A stretch of DNA of 64,000 nucleotides, from assembly GCF_008017825.1 (NCBI RefSeq), contig NZ_VRLS01000037.1, positions 1-64,000 on the forward strand. The letters run 5' to 3'. Made by a program: the position numbers and the translations under genes. The notes under the pieces were generated by a model. It was not told where the DNA came from, made no database searches, and worked only from the letters and a program-made list of their open reading frames with translations. The stretch comes from Mesonia sp008017825 (GTDB lineage: Bacteria; Bacteroidota; Bacteroidia; Flavobacteriales; Flavobacteriaceae). The stretch's first letter is position 1; each line of letters starts with the position of its first letter. This document shows positions 27,048-36,326 of this stretch, piece by piece.

Positions 27048-28343
27048 ATGACCAAAAATTTTGTACAAGAAATAACTTGGAGAGGAATGTTGCATGATAC
27101 CATGCCAGGAACAGAAGAACATTTACAAGAAAAAATGCGTGCAGCATATGTAGGGATAGATCCTACGGCAGACTCCCTTCATATTGGTCATTTAGTAGGG
27201 GTGATGATGTTGAGACACTTTCAGTTAGCTGGGCACAAGCCTTTTGCTCTTATAGGTGGTGCAACAGGTATGATTGGAGACCCATCAGGAAAATCTAAAG
27301 AAAGAAATTTGTTAGATGAAGAAACTCTAGCACACAATCAGGCAGCTCTTAAAAGTCAGTTAGAGCGTTTTTTAGATTTTTCTAAAGACGAAGCGAACGG
27401 AGCAGTTTTAGTGAACAACTACGACTGGATGAAAGATTTTAGTTTTCTAGAATTTGCGCGAGATGTAGGAAAACACATTACCGTAAATTATATGATGGCA
27501 AAAGATTCTGTAAAAAAGAGACTCTCATCGGAATCAAAAGAGGGAATGAGCTTTACGGAATTTACTTATCAATTATTGCAAGGCTACGATTTTTTACATT
27601 TGTACAATCAGCATGAATGCACTTTGCAAATGGGGGGAAGCGACCAATGGGGAAATATTACTACGGGAACAGAACTCATAAGAAGAATAGGAAACGGTAA
27701 AGGTTATGCTCTTACCTGTCCCTTAATTACAAAAGCAGACGGGACCAAATTCGGGAAAACCGAAGGAGGGAATATCTGGCTAGATGCCGAAAGAACTTCA
27801 CCTTATAAATTTTACCAATATTGGTTAAATACCAGTGATGACGACGCTGCTAAATATATTAAGATTTTTACATTTTTAACTCAAGAGGAAATTGAAAACT
27901 TAATAAAAGAACATCATGAAGAGCCGCATTTAAGACAATTGCAAAAGAAGCTTGCCGAAGAAGTAACTACAATGGTGCATTCTAAAGAAGATTTAGAGAA
28001 TGCCATAAAAGCTTCTAATGTGTTATTTGGTAAAAGTACTGCAGATGATTTGAAGGCTTTAAATGAAAAAACCTTTCTAGATATTTTTGAAGGTGTTCCA
28101 CAAGCAGAGATTAAGCATAGTCTTATTGAAAACGGGATGGATATGATTGCAGCTTTGGCGGCTGAAACCAATTTCTTGAAAAGTAACGGTGAAGCAAGAA
28201 GAGCACTTAAAGAAAATTCTATTTCAGTAAATAAAGAAAAAGTAAAAGAAGATTACACCATTACTGAAAAAGACTTGATAAGTGGAAAGTACATTATCAT
28301 TAATAAAGGAAAAAAGAATACCTATATTATTAAAGCGATCTAA
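27048..28343 (+). CDS. tyrS: Tyrosine--tRNA ligase
   Basis: A 431-residue class I synthetase charging tRNA-Tyr. The HIGH motif is LHIGH in GIDPTADSLHIGHLVG near residue 45. GGSDQWGNI is the tyrosine/ATP-site block and KFGKTEGGN is the KMSKS equivalent, followed by SPYKFYQYW. The C-terminus carries an S4-like RNA-binding domain (ARRALKENSISVN). No T-box-like leader is seen. The gene is single and is followed by a 28377-28405 hairpin. Confidence 0.97.
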   Translation: MTKNFVQEITWRGMLHDTMPGTEEHLQEKMRAAYVGIDPTADSLHIGHLVGVMMLRHFQLAGHKPFALIGGATGMIGDPSGKSKERNLLDEETLAHNQAALKSQLERFLDFSKDEANGAVLVNNYDWMKDFSFLEFARDVGKHITVNYMMAKDSVKKRLSSESKEGMSFTEFTYQLLQGYDFLHLYNQHECTLQMGGSDQWGNITTGTELIRRIGNGKGYALTCPLITKADGTKFGKTEGGNIWLDAERTSPYKFYQYWLNTSDDDAAKYIKIFTFLTQEEIENLIKEHHEEPHLRQLQKKLAEEVTTMVHSKEDLENAIKASNVLFGKSTADDLKALNEKTFLDIFEGVPQAEIKHSLIENGMDMIAALAAETNFLKSNGEARRALKENSISVNKEKVKEDYTITEKDLISGKYIIINKGKKNTYIIKAI

Positions 28344-28376
28344 ATAAATTAAAGTTCGTTAAAATAGATAAAAACA

Positions 28377-28405
28377 GAAACCCCAAGCATCACACTTGGG
28401 GTTTC
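28377..28405 (+). terminator. Hairpin downstream of tyrS
   Basis: A perfect 11-bp stem (GAAACCCCAAG at 28377-28387 with 28395-28405) closes a 7-nt loop CATCACA. The following tract (CTACTAAC) is not T-rich, so termination is plausible but not certain. The hairpin may instead belong to the leader of the orphan start at 28427. Confidence 0.55.
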
Positions 28406-28426
28406 CTACTAACTAACCAATCTATT

Positions 28427-28447
28427 ATGAAAAAACTTTCATCTTAG
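28427..28447 (+). pseudogene. Orphan gene start: six-codon remnant (MKKLSS, stop)
   Basis: After the hairpin, the sequence ACTAACTAACCAATCTATT leads into ATG AAA AAA CTT TCA TCT TAG. This has the look of the leader and first signal-peptide codons of an exported protein, but the frame closes after six codons. No continuation is readable on the plus strand before the convergent gene ends at 28507. I read it as a possible decayed gene start; it could also be chance or a tiny leader peptide. Confidence 0.3.
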
Positions 28448-28506
28448 CACTTATTAAGACGTAATAAAAATAGTTTAATTACAGCTTAGGCTGAATTTTA
28501 ACATAA

Positions 28507-29487
28507 TTATAATACCATTAAATTACAGCCTCTAACATCACTGGCATCAAACCTTCCTAAAATCTCAAATTGATTGTCATCAATTTTTTTTCCTAAATCT
28601 TGAGTAGCAATAAATGAGCAAGAATCTACATTTGCCAAATCAATTATATTTAAGCCTCCAGTTTTTTGCTTAGAAAGTAGGCTTAAAGGATCTTCAGAGT
28701 CACGAATGAGTATATCCATATGATTAGGGCAAGAAAAGATACCATCACCTTTAGAGTAGGCTTGCGAAAGTAATTCGGTCATTCCATATTCACTGTGAAT
28801 TTTATCCACTTGAAAAGCTTGGGCTAAAATTTCGTGTAATTCAGTTCTAATTATTTCTTTTCTTCTTCCTTTCATTCCTCCCGTTTCCATTACAATGGTA
28901 TTTTTTAGCTGAAGCGGAAATTTTTCTGCTAAATCTAATAGGGCAAAAGAAACCCCAATAAGTAAGGTTTTAATCCCTCTTTCTTCTAAATCTTGGAGCG
29001 TATTCGCAAGCTCTTTTAAGTTGTCTAGGTAAAAGCCACTTTCCTTATACTTACTTCTTTTTATAAAATCATTTGCCATATAAACTAAAGAAGATCCTTT
29101 TCTTTCTAAATAGGCCGGTAATAAAGCAAGAACGGCATAATCTTCTAAGTTGCCATAAAATTGCTGAAATCCGTTAAGGAAAGATGTTTCATAGATGCTA
29201 AGATTTTTTACGAAATGCCGACTTACTTGGCTACCTGTGGTTCCGCTGCTTGTAAATGTCTCTTCATAATCTGAATCTTGAGAGATAATTTTTTTTGTTT
29301 TAAAGAATTCTATAGGTAAAAAAGGAAGCTCCTGTAGGGAATGCACTGTAGATATGTCTTTATTTAAATGATGGCAAAAGTTTTGGTAAACCTTATTATG
29401 TTTATATTGATATTGAAAAACTTCAATGGCTATAGCTTCAAACTCTTGTTTGTTTTGAATGGAGAAAATACGTTCGATTAAAGACAT
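28507..29487 (-). CDS. LuxE-like acyl-protein synthetase/acyltransferase
   Basis: A 326-residue protein of the ANL (acyl-adenylating) superfamily, LuxE/PaaK-like branch. The ATP-phosphate loop TSSGTTGSQ lies near residues 79-87, and the second signature YGMTELLSQAYS at about 228-239 holds the conserved Glu. The C-terminal DLG..DDNQFEILGR segment corresponds to the hinge of the small domain. Such proteins activate fatty acids or other carboxylates as adenylates. The acceptor is unknown, and no luxCD-like genes are near. It lies downstream of the T9SS protein gene but behind that gene's terminator. Confidence 0.85.
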   Translation of the reverse strand: MSLIERIFSIQNKQEFEAIAIEVFQYQYKHNKVYQNFCHHLNKDISTVHSLQELPFLPIEFFKTKKIISQDSDYEETFTSSGTTGSQVSRHFVKNLSIYETSFLNGFQQFYGNLEDYAVLALLPAYLERKGSSLVYMANDFIKRSKYKESGFYLDNLKELANTLQDLEERGIKTLLIGVSFALLDLAEKFPLQLKNTIVMETGGMKGRRKEIIRTELHEILAQAFQVDKIHSEYGMTELLSQAYSKGDGIFSCPNHMDILIRDSEDPLSLLSKQKTGGLNIIDLANVDSCSFIATQDLGKKIDDNQFEILGRFDASDVRGCNLMVL

Positions 29488-29511
29488 GGTAAGTATTATG
29501 TACTTTGCAAA

Positions 29512-29544
29512 AATAAAAAAAGCGCCTCTATTATGAGGCGCTTT
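29512..29544 (-). terminator. Terminator of the T9SS protein gene
   Basis: A perfect 10-bp stem (AAAGCGCCTC at 29519-29528 with 29535-29544) and 6-nt loop. The A-rich left flank becomes a U-tract on the minus strand, so it serves the gene starting at 31314. Confidence 0.85.
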
Positions 29545-29565
29545 AAATATGAATTAAATGAAAGA

Positions 29566-31314
29566 TTACTCAATCACTAATTTTTTAGTAGCTGATTTTC
29601 CTTCAACAGAAACTTTTACTAAATAAACACCGCTAGATAAATTAGCTACATTTAAAGTAGAGTTAGTTAATGTTTGAGAAATTACTTGCTTACCTAAAAG
29701 GTTGTATACTTCTACTGCCGCAGCTTCGTTAGAAGCAGTTTCGATAGTAACTAAACCTGTATTACTTGGGTTAGGGTAAATACTTACATTTGTTAAAGTA
29801 TTGCTGCTAGCCGATAAGTTTGCATTAAAGTCATTTGAATCTCTTGGGAAAATTTGTGGAGTCACATCTGTTCCATTATCAAATTGAGAAGCAATTCCTA
29901 CAATGTTCGATAACTGAGTAGTTGGGATAACTTGTCCAATGTAATCAGCATCAAAAAACTGAGTTCTCATAGTTGTAGTTTCAGAACCATTAGAGATGAC
30001 GTAATTTGTACCTGTAGCAAAAGTTACAGTACCATCAGCATCAGTTAATGACACATTTAAGAAAGCGATCAATTCAGACTCATAATCTTCAGAGTTTGCA
30101 TTAAAATCTGCAATAGTAACCGTTTGTATAGTTAAGTTGTTTCCAGTAGAAGTTGCAGCACCTGGATCAGACTCAGGAATAAATTGCATTACACCATTAA
30201 ATTCAGATAACTCACCTGTTATTCCAGTGATTCCATCACCTACAGCATATGTAGTAGTAATATTTCCATCATTATCATCTATTAAGATAGCAGCAGTTGC
30301 ATCTTGAATATATTTTTGACCTCTAAAAGTTTGCTGATAAGTTAAAAATGCTTCACCTGTAAGCGTGTATTTGTCACCTAAAGTACCTTGTCTTAAAGTA
30401 GCGATATCTACTACATTTGTTGAAGGTTCACATTCAGGAGATGTTATACTTCCTTGAATATTACAATTTGCACTTGTAATTGTATAAACTACATCTGTAC
30501 CTTCTGTTGCGTTAACAATAATTGTTCCTGTTGCGCTTGTTGACGGATCATCAGAATTAGCAACATCTATAGTTCCTCCTACAACGGTTGGAACGTAAGT
30601 TTCTGTTCCTCCTCCTGTAAATGAAGCTACAATAGTATAAGTATCTGAGTTAGCTCCAGTAGTTTGTGTATCACAAGTAATACTAGTAACTGTAATTACT
30701 AATGGGCAAGCTACTGTACCAGGTGTAAATGTTCCAATTCCTATAATAGACTCAAAACTACTTCCTCCTTGACATAGTCCTTCTCCATTTAAATCTCCAT
30801 TATTGAAAGTCCAATCCCCAGGATTAAAAGAGCCGTTAGCTGTAGTTCCAGCATTTCTTTTAGCATAACCATCTTTATACTCCCAAGTTTCACCAGTACC
30901 ATCTACACCACTTGCGCCGTATTGATCAACAGCTGCGGTTGGGTTACTGTCTAGAATTATTCTCACTCGATCATTACCATTAAAACTCATTACAGATGAA
31001 GTAGTGCTTAAAGTGTTTGTAGCACTTGGATATTCCGTTGCAAAAGTTGGATCATCCGCATGGATGTATACAAAATCATCAGTTACAGTTCCTAAACCAG
31101 AAAGGTTAAACGAATTTCCAAAACCAGTATTTCCATTCGTTTCATTCTCTAATGAATATAAAGAGAAATCTACGGTTCCATCTGCATAAACTTCTAATAC
31201 TTTAGGATTTCCTCCAGAACAATCTCCGTCAGAGATCATAGTAATAATTGGTGTTTGTGCCATTGATGCTAAAGCAATCAACATACATGACATTAATAAA
31301 GTAATTTTTTTCAT
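29566..31314 (-). CDS. Secreted protein with DUF5689-like and T9SS sorting domains
   Basis: A 582-residue exported protein. A signal peptide covers residues 1-20 (ending SMAQ). Residues ~20-190 look like a lamin-tail-like beta domain (ITMISDGDCSGGNPKVLEVY, NGNDRVRIILD). About 200-290 is an Ig-like strand set with paired Cys. About 300-500 fits DUF5689, an OB-like nuclease-associated domain (DIATLRQG, KYIQDATAAILIDD, GITGELSEFNG). The last ~75 residues are the type A T9SS sorting domain (VSIYPNPSNTG, ending LVKVSVEGKSATKKLVIE). It should be secreted and anchored to the surface or released. It has its own -7 element and terminator. No catalytic residues are evident. Confidence 0.85.
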   Translation of the reverse strand: MKKITLLMSCMLIALASMAQTPIITMISDGDCSGGNPKVLEVYADGTVDFSLYSLENETNGNTGFGNSFNLSGLGTVTDDFVYIHADDPTFATEYPSATNTLSTTSSVMSFNGNDRVRIILDSNPTAAVDQYGASGVDGTGETWEYKDGYAKRNAGTTANGSFNPGDWTFNNGDLNGEGLCQGGSSFESIIGIGTFTPGTVACPLVITVTSITCDTQTTGANSDTYTIVASFTGGGTETYVPTVVGGTIDVANSDDPSTSATGTIIVNATEGTDVVYTITSANCNIQGSITSPECEPSTNVVDIATLRQGTLGDKYTLTGEAFLTYQQTFRGQKYIQDATAAILIDDNDGNITTTYAVGDGITGITGELSEFNGVMQFIPESDPGAATSTGNNLTIQTVTIADFNANSEDYESELIAFLNVSLTDADGTVTFATGTNYVISNGSETTTMRTQFFDADYIGQVIPTTQLSNIVGIASQFDNGTDVTPQIFPRDSNDFNANLSASSNTLTNVSIYPNPSNTGLVTIETASNEAAAVEVYNLLGKQVISQTLTNSTLNVANLSSGVYLVKVSVEGKSATKKLVIE

Positions 31315-31340
31315 AATAAAATGTGTTTTTATAATACGGT

Positions 31341-31348
31341 CAAAGATA
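31341..31348 (-). promoter_or_regulatory. Putative -7 promoter element of the T9SS protein gene
   Basis: On the minus strand this reads TATCTTTG, a match to TAnnTTTG, 27 bases before the ATG at 31314. It indicates independent transcription from the upstream lipoprotein gene, which has its own terminator. Confidence 0.5.
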
Positions 31349-31423
31349 CAAAGATGTAAAATGAAATTTTAGAATATCTTTGATTATTTATGTGTCTTAA
31401 CTATAAGATAATAGATAATATTT

Positions 31424-31454
31424 AATAAAAAGCCACTCTAATAGAGTGGCTTTT
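31424..31454 (-). terminator. Terminator of the beta-helix lipoprotein gene
   Basis: A perfect 12-bp stem (AAAAGCCACTCT at 31428-31439 with 31443-31454), 3-nt loop, and a T-rich tract on the minus strand. Confidence 0.85.
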
Positions 31455-31475
31455 ATGTATAAAAATGTATGTTTA

Positions 31476-33398
31476 TTAATTTAATGCCCACGCAAAAGTA
31501 GAAGCATCTACGGTAGCTGCTGCATCATAATTCATAGAAGGGTCTGCGTCTACGCCGTCAATTTGTACATTTGATAATGGTCCATTGTCAGCCATGTCAA
31601 TAGTTGTATCATACCCATTCAAAGATAATCCTGTGATGGTTGCACCAGATTGAGCTTTAAATTGTAATGCTTTACCACCAGCTTGAGATACTGCAGTAAA
31701 GTTGGTGATAGTTGGATTGTTATTTGCTCCATCTGCTTCTAATGCAGTAGAAAAATTGCTCTCTGTATGTAATACATAAGTATTGGTTAAAGTTCCGTTC
31801 CAACCTTCTGTCCAGTCAATAGCATCATCTTGCAAATCTTGAACATAAACATTTGTTGCATTTACAGATCCTCCAAAAAATTCGATACCATCATCTTCAC
31901 CATCAATAAAGGCAACATTGTTGATAGTCGTTCCAGAACCAACAGCATATAGTGTTAATCCATTATATTGAGAATCAGCGTTAATTTGTGCACCAGATTT
32001 TTTGATGATTAAATACTCGATAGAACCAGAGTTATCTGCATTGTCATTACCACCATAAATAAGACCGCCCACTTCTGCAGTTGCATCTGTACCAGCAGTA
32101 GTAACAGCGTTTCCTAGTAATAATAAACCTCCCCAAGTTCCTTCTGTTGTAGGAGCCATAGTTACTGGGTTACTTTCTGTACCTTCAATGAAAATTTGAC
32201 CTCCTTTTTGAACAGCAATATATACATCTGTTCCTATTCCTGTTTCAATAGTTGTCCCAGCTGGTATGGTTAAAGAAGCTCCGTTTTCTATGCTTAAAAT
32301 TCCTTGTAGGTTATAAGTGATAGAAGCATCTAAAGTAACATCAGAAGTAATAGATCCGTTAAGTAAGTTATCACTACCTGCATTAGCAACCCAAGCAAAG
32401 TCAGCAATGTTTACTGTGGCAGGACCTGTGTAAGCATTAGCTAAGTCTGCCACTTCACCGTTAATTGATACGTTTGCTAAAGGTCCATTGTCAGAAAAAT
32501 CTAAAGAAGTTTCATAACCGTTTAGGGATAAACCAGTGATAGTTGCTCCCGATTGTGCTTTAAATTGTAAAGCTTTTCCACCTGTTTGAGAAACAGCTGT
32601 AAAATTTACGATAGTTGGATTATTGTTAACTCCGTCGGCTTCAATTGCCGTAGAGAAATCACCTTCACTATGTAAAACATACGTATTGGTTAAAGTTCCG
32701 TTCCAACCTTCAGTCCAATCGATAGCATCATCTTCTAAGTTTTCAACATATACATTAGAAGCATTTACACTACCACCAAAGAACTCAATCCCGTCATCAG
32801 TTCCGTTAAGGATAGCGACATTATCGATGGTTGTTCCAGATCCTACAGCATAAAGTGTTAAACCATTATACTGTGAATCAGCGTTAATTTGAGCTCCAGA
32901 CTGCTCGATGATTAAATATTCGATAGAACCAGAGTTATCAGCATTATTAGAACCACCATAAATAAGACCGCCTACTTCTGCAGTTGCATCTGTACCAGCA
33001 GTAGTTTCAGCATCACCTAAGATCACTAAACCTCCCCATTCTCCAGCTCCTGTAGGTCTCATCACTACTGGAGAGCTTGCAGTACCTTGAATATCTATTT
33101 GAGCTCCTTTTTGTACAACCATATATACATCTGTACCTGTACCAGTTTCGATAATTGTTCCTGCAGGAATAGTTAATTTATTACCTTCTTCAATACTTAA
33201 GATTCCTGTAAGGTTATAGGTTACTGAAGCATCTAATGTTGTGTCTTCAGTGATCATTCCGTTTAACTCTGCAGATGGAGTTGAACCTTCGTCATCAGAG
33301 CTAGAAGAAGAGTCATCGTCACTACTACAGCTAATTGCTGTCATACTCAATATTGCAACGGAGCATAAAATAGATAAATTTTTAATTGCTTTTTTCAT
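31476..33398 (-). CDS. Surface lipoprotein with two tandem beta-helix units
   Basis: A 640-residue protein with a lipoprotein signal (AISC, Cys24) followed by a Ser/Asp-rich linker. It then has two copies of a ~300-residue unit, residues ~45-345 and ~346-640. Each unit begins with LNG.IT.D.TLDAS, runs through LTIPAGT and WGGL, an EVGGLIYGG..NADNSGSIEYL block, and DDGIEFFGGSVNA, then ends with GKALQFKAQSGATITGLSLNGY. The regular short strands suggest a right-handed parallel beta-helix. Related proteins are often mislabelled 'multidrug transporter' in databases, a name without support. The gene follows the TonB-dependent receptor gene (42-base gap) and is presumably co-expressed with it. It may capture or shape the receptor's ligand. 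Confidence 0.85.
   Translation of the reverse strand: MKKAIKNLSILCSVAILSMTAISCSSDDDSSSSSDDEGSTPSAELNGMITEDTTLDASVTYNLTGILSIEEGNKLTIPAGTIIETGTGTDVYMVVQKGAQIDIQGTASSPVVMRPTGAGEWGGLVILGDAETTAGTDATAEVGGLIYGGSNNADNSGSIEYLIIEQSGAQINADSQYNGLTLYAVGSGTTIDNVAILNGTDDGIEFFGGSVNASNVYVENLEDDAIDWTEGWNGTLTNTYVLHSEGDFSTAIEADGVNNNPTIVNFTAVSQTGGKALQFKAQSGATITGLSLNGYETSLDFSDNGPLANVSINGEVADLANAYTGPATVNIADFAWVANAGSDNLLNGSITSDVTLDASITYNLQGILSIENGASLTIPAGTTIETGIGTDVYIAVQKGGQIFIEGTESNPVTMAPTTEGTWGGLLLLGNAVTTAGTDATAEVGGLIYGGNDNADNSGSIEYLIIKKSGAQINADSQYNGLTLYAVGSGTTINNVAFIDGEDDGIEFFGGSVNATNVYVQDLQDDAIDWTEGWNGTLTNTYVLHTESNFSTALEADGANNNPTITNFTAVSQAGGKALQFKAQSGATITGLSLNGYDTTIDMADNGPLSNVQIDGVDADPSMNYDAAATVDASTFAWALN
31479..33266 (-). 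repeat. Intragenic tandem duplication, 903-base period
   Basis: Matching blocks in the two halves of the lipoprotein gene are offset by 903 bases (301 codons). For example, AAGACCGCC occurs at 32061 and 32964 (plus-strand coordinates), each followed by a near-identical stretch. The nucleotide similarity is still high, so the duplication is either recent or kept alike by gene conversion. Confidence 0.85.
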
Positions 33399-33440
33399 TT
33401 GTTTAGTGTTTAAAATTAAAGTTCAAGTTTATAGTTTGAT

Positions 33441-36278
33441 TTAAAAGTTATAATTAATACCTAGAGTAAATACCGCTCCTCTGGTATATGATCTGGTAGT
33501 TTGATTATTTTCTGTTTGAACCCCTCCTGAAAGTGGTAAGACGTCTTGTGTCCTTTTAATCTCTGGATTTAAAATATTCTGAGCTTTAAATCTTAGTAAT
33601 AATCTTTCGGATAGTTCTTGGCTAAGTGTAGCATTTAGAGTTACGAAACCTTCTTCAATAATTTCATTATTATATAATACCGAGTTTGCATCTGTCTGGC
33701 TATCTGGTGCAGAGCCTAATGCAAATATTTTATCTGAAGCGTAATTTCCTGAAATATTAGCATTAAACTCTCTCTCCCAATTGGTAGAAAAGTTTAAAGA
33801 AGTGTTTACGATGTAATCTGAAGCTCCTTGTAATCCTACTTCTGTTTTATTATTGTATTGAAATGTTCGAGCTAAAGTTCCGTCATCATTAAAATTTGTT
33901 TTCAGATCTTGGTTATGCCACATTCTACTAAAGTTAACACCTAAATCTAAATTGATTCCATTTTCTTCTTCTGAAGAAGTTAAGTTTACATTTGCATCTA
34001 ATTCTATCCCATAAATAGTAGCTTCTTCTCCTGAGTTGAAGAAAGAAAATACGCCTGCAGAACCTCTATCTAATACTCTATTTATTGGATCTTTAATATT
34101 TTTGTAAAAAGCAGTTGCGGAAATAAGCTCTTTATTAGTTGGGAAAAATTCCCATTTTAAATCTAAATTATAGACGTTACTAGCCTCTAAATCTACATTA
34201 CCTCGGGTTATTTGGCCAGTAGCAGAAACATATTCGAATGGAGCAATTTCTTTAAACTCTGGTAATGTAATAGTTTTACTAGCTGCTAGTCTAAGATTAT
34301 GCTTTTCGCTTACAGCATATTTTATATTTAAAGCAGGGTAAAAATTGTCGTAATTTTTTTCAACATTTCCTCCTTGTCCACCAGGAGCATTAGCAACATC
34401 ATAATCGAGGTTTATCATATCTTTTTGATAACGAGCACCTACATTAAAATTAAACTGACTAAAAGAGTAATTAATATTAAAGAAACCTGCGCTAGAATTG
34501 AGTTCTGCATCATAAGTGTCAGGTGTAATATTCCCTTCACTATCAGACCTCACCAATCTAAGGTCTAATAAATCATTATTAAAATTTTCAGTAATGAATA
34601 CAGCATCAAGATGATCGATAGAAGGAGGATTAACTCCCGCTCCATTTTCTGTGACACCAAAAAAACTTGAAGTGAAATCTCTAGTTTTGTTTCTATAATT
34701 TCCTCCTAAACTTAATTTTAAAGTTGATATAGAATCGTTTTCAAAGACGGTAAATTCGTTTTTCAATCTTGCATTATATTCTAAATCTTCAAGGATTTGA
34801 GAAGTTTTCCTTTGTTGAAAACCTCCTTGAAAACCTAATTCTACAAGTTCACCTTCCATATCTGTAGGTTTCTTGATGTTTACCTCGTTACGAATACGAT
34901 TAGGCTCATCTGCATTTAACTTATTATATCCTAATCCCCAAGTAAGGTGATTTTTTTCTCCAATTTCGTGATCACCTAAAAGTTGATTAACCCATAACCT
35001 TGTTTGTTTGGTGTTTTGATCCCTAATAAATTGGCTGTATTGATCTTCGTTATTTACTTCTTCAAAAACGAAACCTTCACGGTTTCTACCAGCTTCATAA
35101 ACTTCATCTTTTACTTTATTAACAAAAAGACTTAAAGCTTTAATTTCATTTTTTTTGTCAAAACGATACTTCAAATCCAATAATCCGGTAGTGTTGATGG
35201 TATTGTTATATAAAGAAGCATCTGTAAATTCTACATCTGTTCTATTTCTTTCAAACTGCCTAAAAATTCCTTCAGAATATTCAAATTTGCTAGATTGGGA
35301 ACCTGTAAAAAAGATTTTAAATTTTTCTCCTATTTTCTTTCCAGCAGTTAAAGAGTATTGGTAATTAATAGGCATATTGGTGCTCTGAGCATTCCAAGTC
35401 TGGTCTGTGATTGCATCTCTTGTAGAAATATCTTTAGAGTAGAAACCTAAAGAAAGATCACTTTCATTAGCTGTTCTTTTAAAGTTGCTTCCTATACCTT
35501 TAGCATTAGCATTTGTGTTTAAGCCTACTTGGGTTCCAAAACCAAATTCCTCTAACCCAACTAAGCTTCTAGAGCTTATGTCTACACTTCCTGAAGATTG
35601 ATCTGCAGAGTTTGCAGAAGAATAGGTTTTGCTTATTGATACGCTTTGAACAATTCGGGTAGGGAATAAGCTTAAATCGATATTTTTTCTTTCAATATCA
35701 TCTGAAGGAATAGGCATTCCGTTAAGGGTGGTGTATAAATAACGATCACCAAGTCCTCTTACGAAGACATCTCCAGAAGCTTCACTGCTACTAACTCCAG
35801 AAATTTTTGTAGTTGCCGTAGCAGCATCACTTACACCAAGCTTGGTAAGTTCTTGAGAACCTATACTTTCTTTAATATCAACAGCATCTTTTTGATCAAG
35901 TAAAAGAGCTACTTCAGAGTCTCTCCTGCTTACGGTAGTAATCATGACTTCATCTAACGCAGCAGCACTCGCTCCTAAGCCAGTATTTATTTCAGTAACC
36001 TTATTGGCTTCCACTTTTACATTGGGAATTTCTACGGTTTCGTATCCAATAAAACTAAATACAATGGTGTAAGTTCCAGTAGGGATGTTTTCAATTTTGT
36101 ACAATCCGTCAAAGTCAGAGGTTGTACCTTTAGAGGTGTTTTTAACGGTTACGTTTGCAAAAGGCAAAGGTTCGTTATTCATTTCTTTATCGCTAAGGGC
36201 ACCAGCGATAGTTCCAGTTTCTTGGGCAAATGCGAAAACTGAAAAGAAAAATAAGATTTGGGCAAAAAGTTTTTTCAT
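33441..36278 (-). CDS. TonB-dependent outer-membrane receptor
   Basis: A 945-residue receptor for energised uptake across the outer membrane. The signal peptide ends at FAQE (residue 20). A carboxypeptidase-like regulatory domain covers ~22-105 (GALSDKEMNNEPLPFANVTVKNT). The plug follows, with GVSDAATATTKISGV and a DVFVRGLGDRYLYTTLNG block. Then comes a 22-strand barrel ending in aromatic residues (LGINYNF). No STN domain is present, so it is not a FecR-type transducer, and no SusD partner is encoded. The lipoprotein gene follows. A PhoB/PhoR-like pair is transcribed divergently, suggesting regulation by that system. The substrate is unknown; phosphate- or phosphoester-related uptake is a guess from the regulator type. 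Confidence 0.92.
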   Translation of the reverse strand: MKKLFAQILFFFSVFAFAQETGTIAGALSDKEMNNEPLPFANVTVKNTSKGTTSDFDGLYKIENIPTGTYTIVFSFIGYETVEIPNVKVEANKVTEINTGLGASAAALDEVMITTVSRRDSEVALLLDQKDAVDIKESIGSQELTKLGVSDAATATTKISGVSSSEASGDVFVRGLGDRYLYTTLNGMPIPSDDIERKNIDLSLFPTRIVQSVSISKTYSSANSADQSSGSVDISSRSLVGLEEFGFGTQVGLNTNANAKGIGSNFKRTANESDLSLGFYSKDISTRDAITDQTWNAQSTNMPINYQYSLTAGKKIGEKFKIFFTGSQSSKFEYSEGIFRQFERNRTDVEFTDASLYNNTINTTGLLDLKYRFDKKNEIKALSLFVNKVKDEVYEAGRNREGFVFEEVNNEDQYSQFIRDQNTKQTRLWVNQLLGDHEIGEKNHLTWGLGYNKLNADEPNRIRNEVNIKKPTDMEGELVELGFQGGFQQRKTSQILEDLEYNARLKNEFTVFENDSISTLKLSLGGNYRNKTRDFTSSFFGVTENGAGVNPPSIDHLDAVFITENFNNDLLDLRLVRSDSEGNITPDTYDAELNSSAGFFNINYSFSQFNFNVGARYQKDMINLDYDVANAPGGQGGNVEKNYDNFYPALNIKYAVSEKHNLRLAASKTITLPEFKEIAPFEYVSATGQITRGNVDLEASNVYNLDLKWEFFPTNKELISATAFYKNIKDPINRVLDRGSAGVFSFFNSGEEATIYGIELDANVNLTSSEEENGINLDLGVNFSRMWHNQDLKTNFNDDGTLARTFQYNNKTEVGLQGASDYIVNTSLNFSTNWEREFNANISGNYASDKIFALGSAPDSQTDANSVLYNNEIIEEGFVTLNATLSQELSERLLLRFKAQNILNPEIKRTQDVLPLSGGVQTENNQTTRSYTRGAVFTLGINYNF

Positions 36279-36297
36279 TACATGTTTATTTACGCTG

Positions 36298-36305
36298 CAA
36301 AGAAA
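36298..36305 (-). promoter_or_regulatory. Putative -7 element of the TonB receptor gene
   Basis: On the minus strand TTTCTTTG, one mismatch to TAnnTTTG, lies 19 bases before the receptor ATG. The -33 position, about 20 bases further up, is occupied by a GTTA repeat rather than TTTG. That is what an activator-dependent promoter would look like. Confidence 0.4.
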
Positions 36306-36326
36306 AACAAGTGATGCTTAATAGGT

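Noticed and set aside
31476..33398. Repeated sequence as a CRISPR array or satellite
   Set aside because: The repeat is one 903-base duplication in frame inside a gene, with no short repeats or unique spacers.
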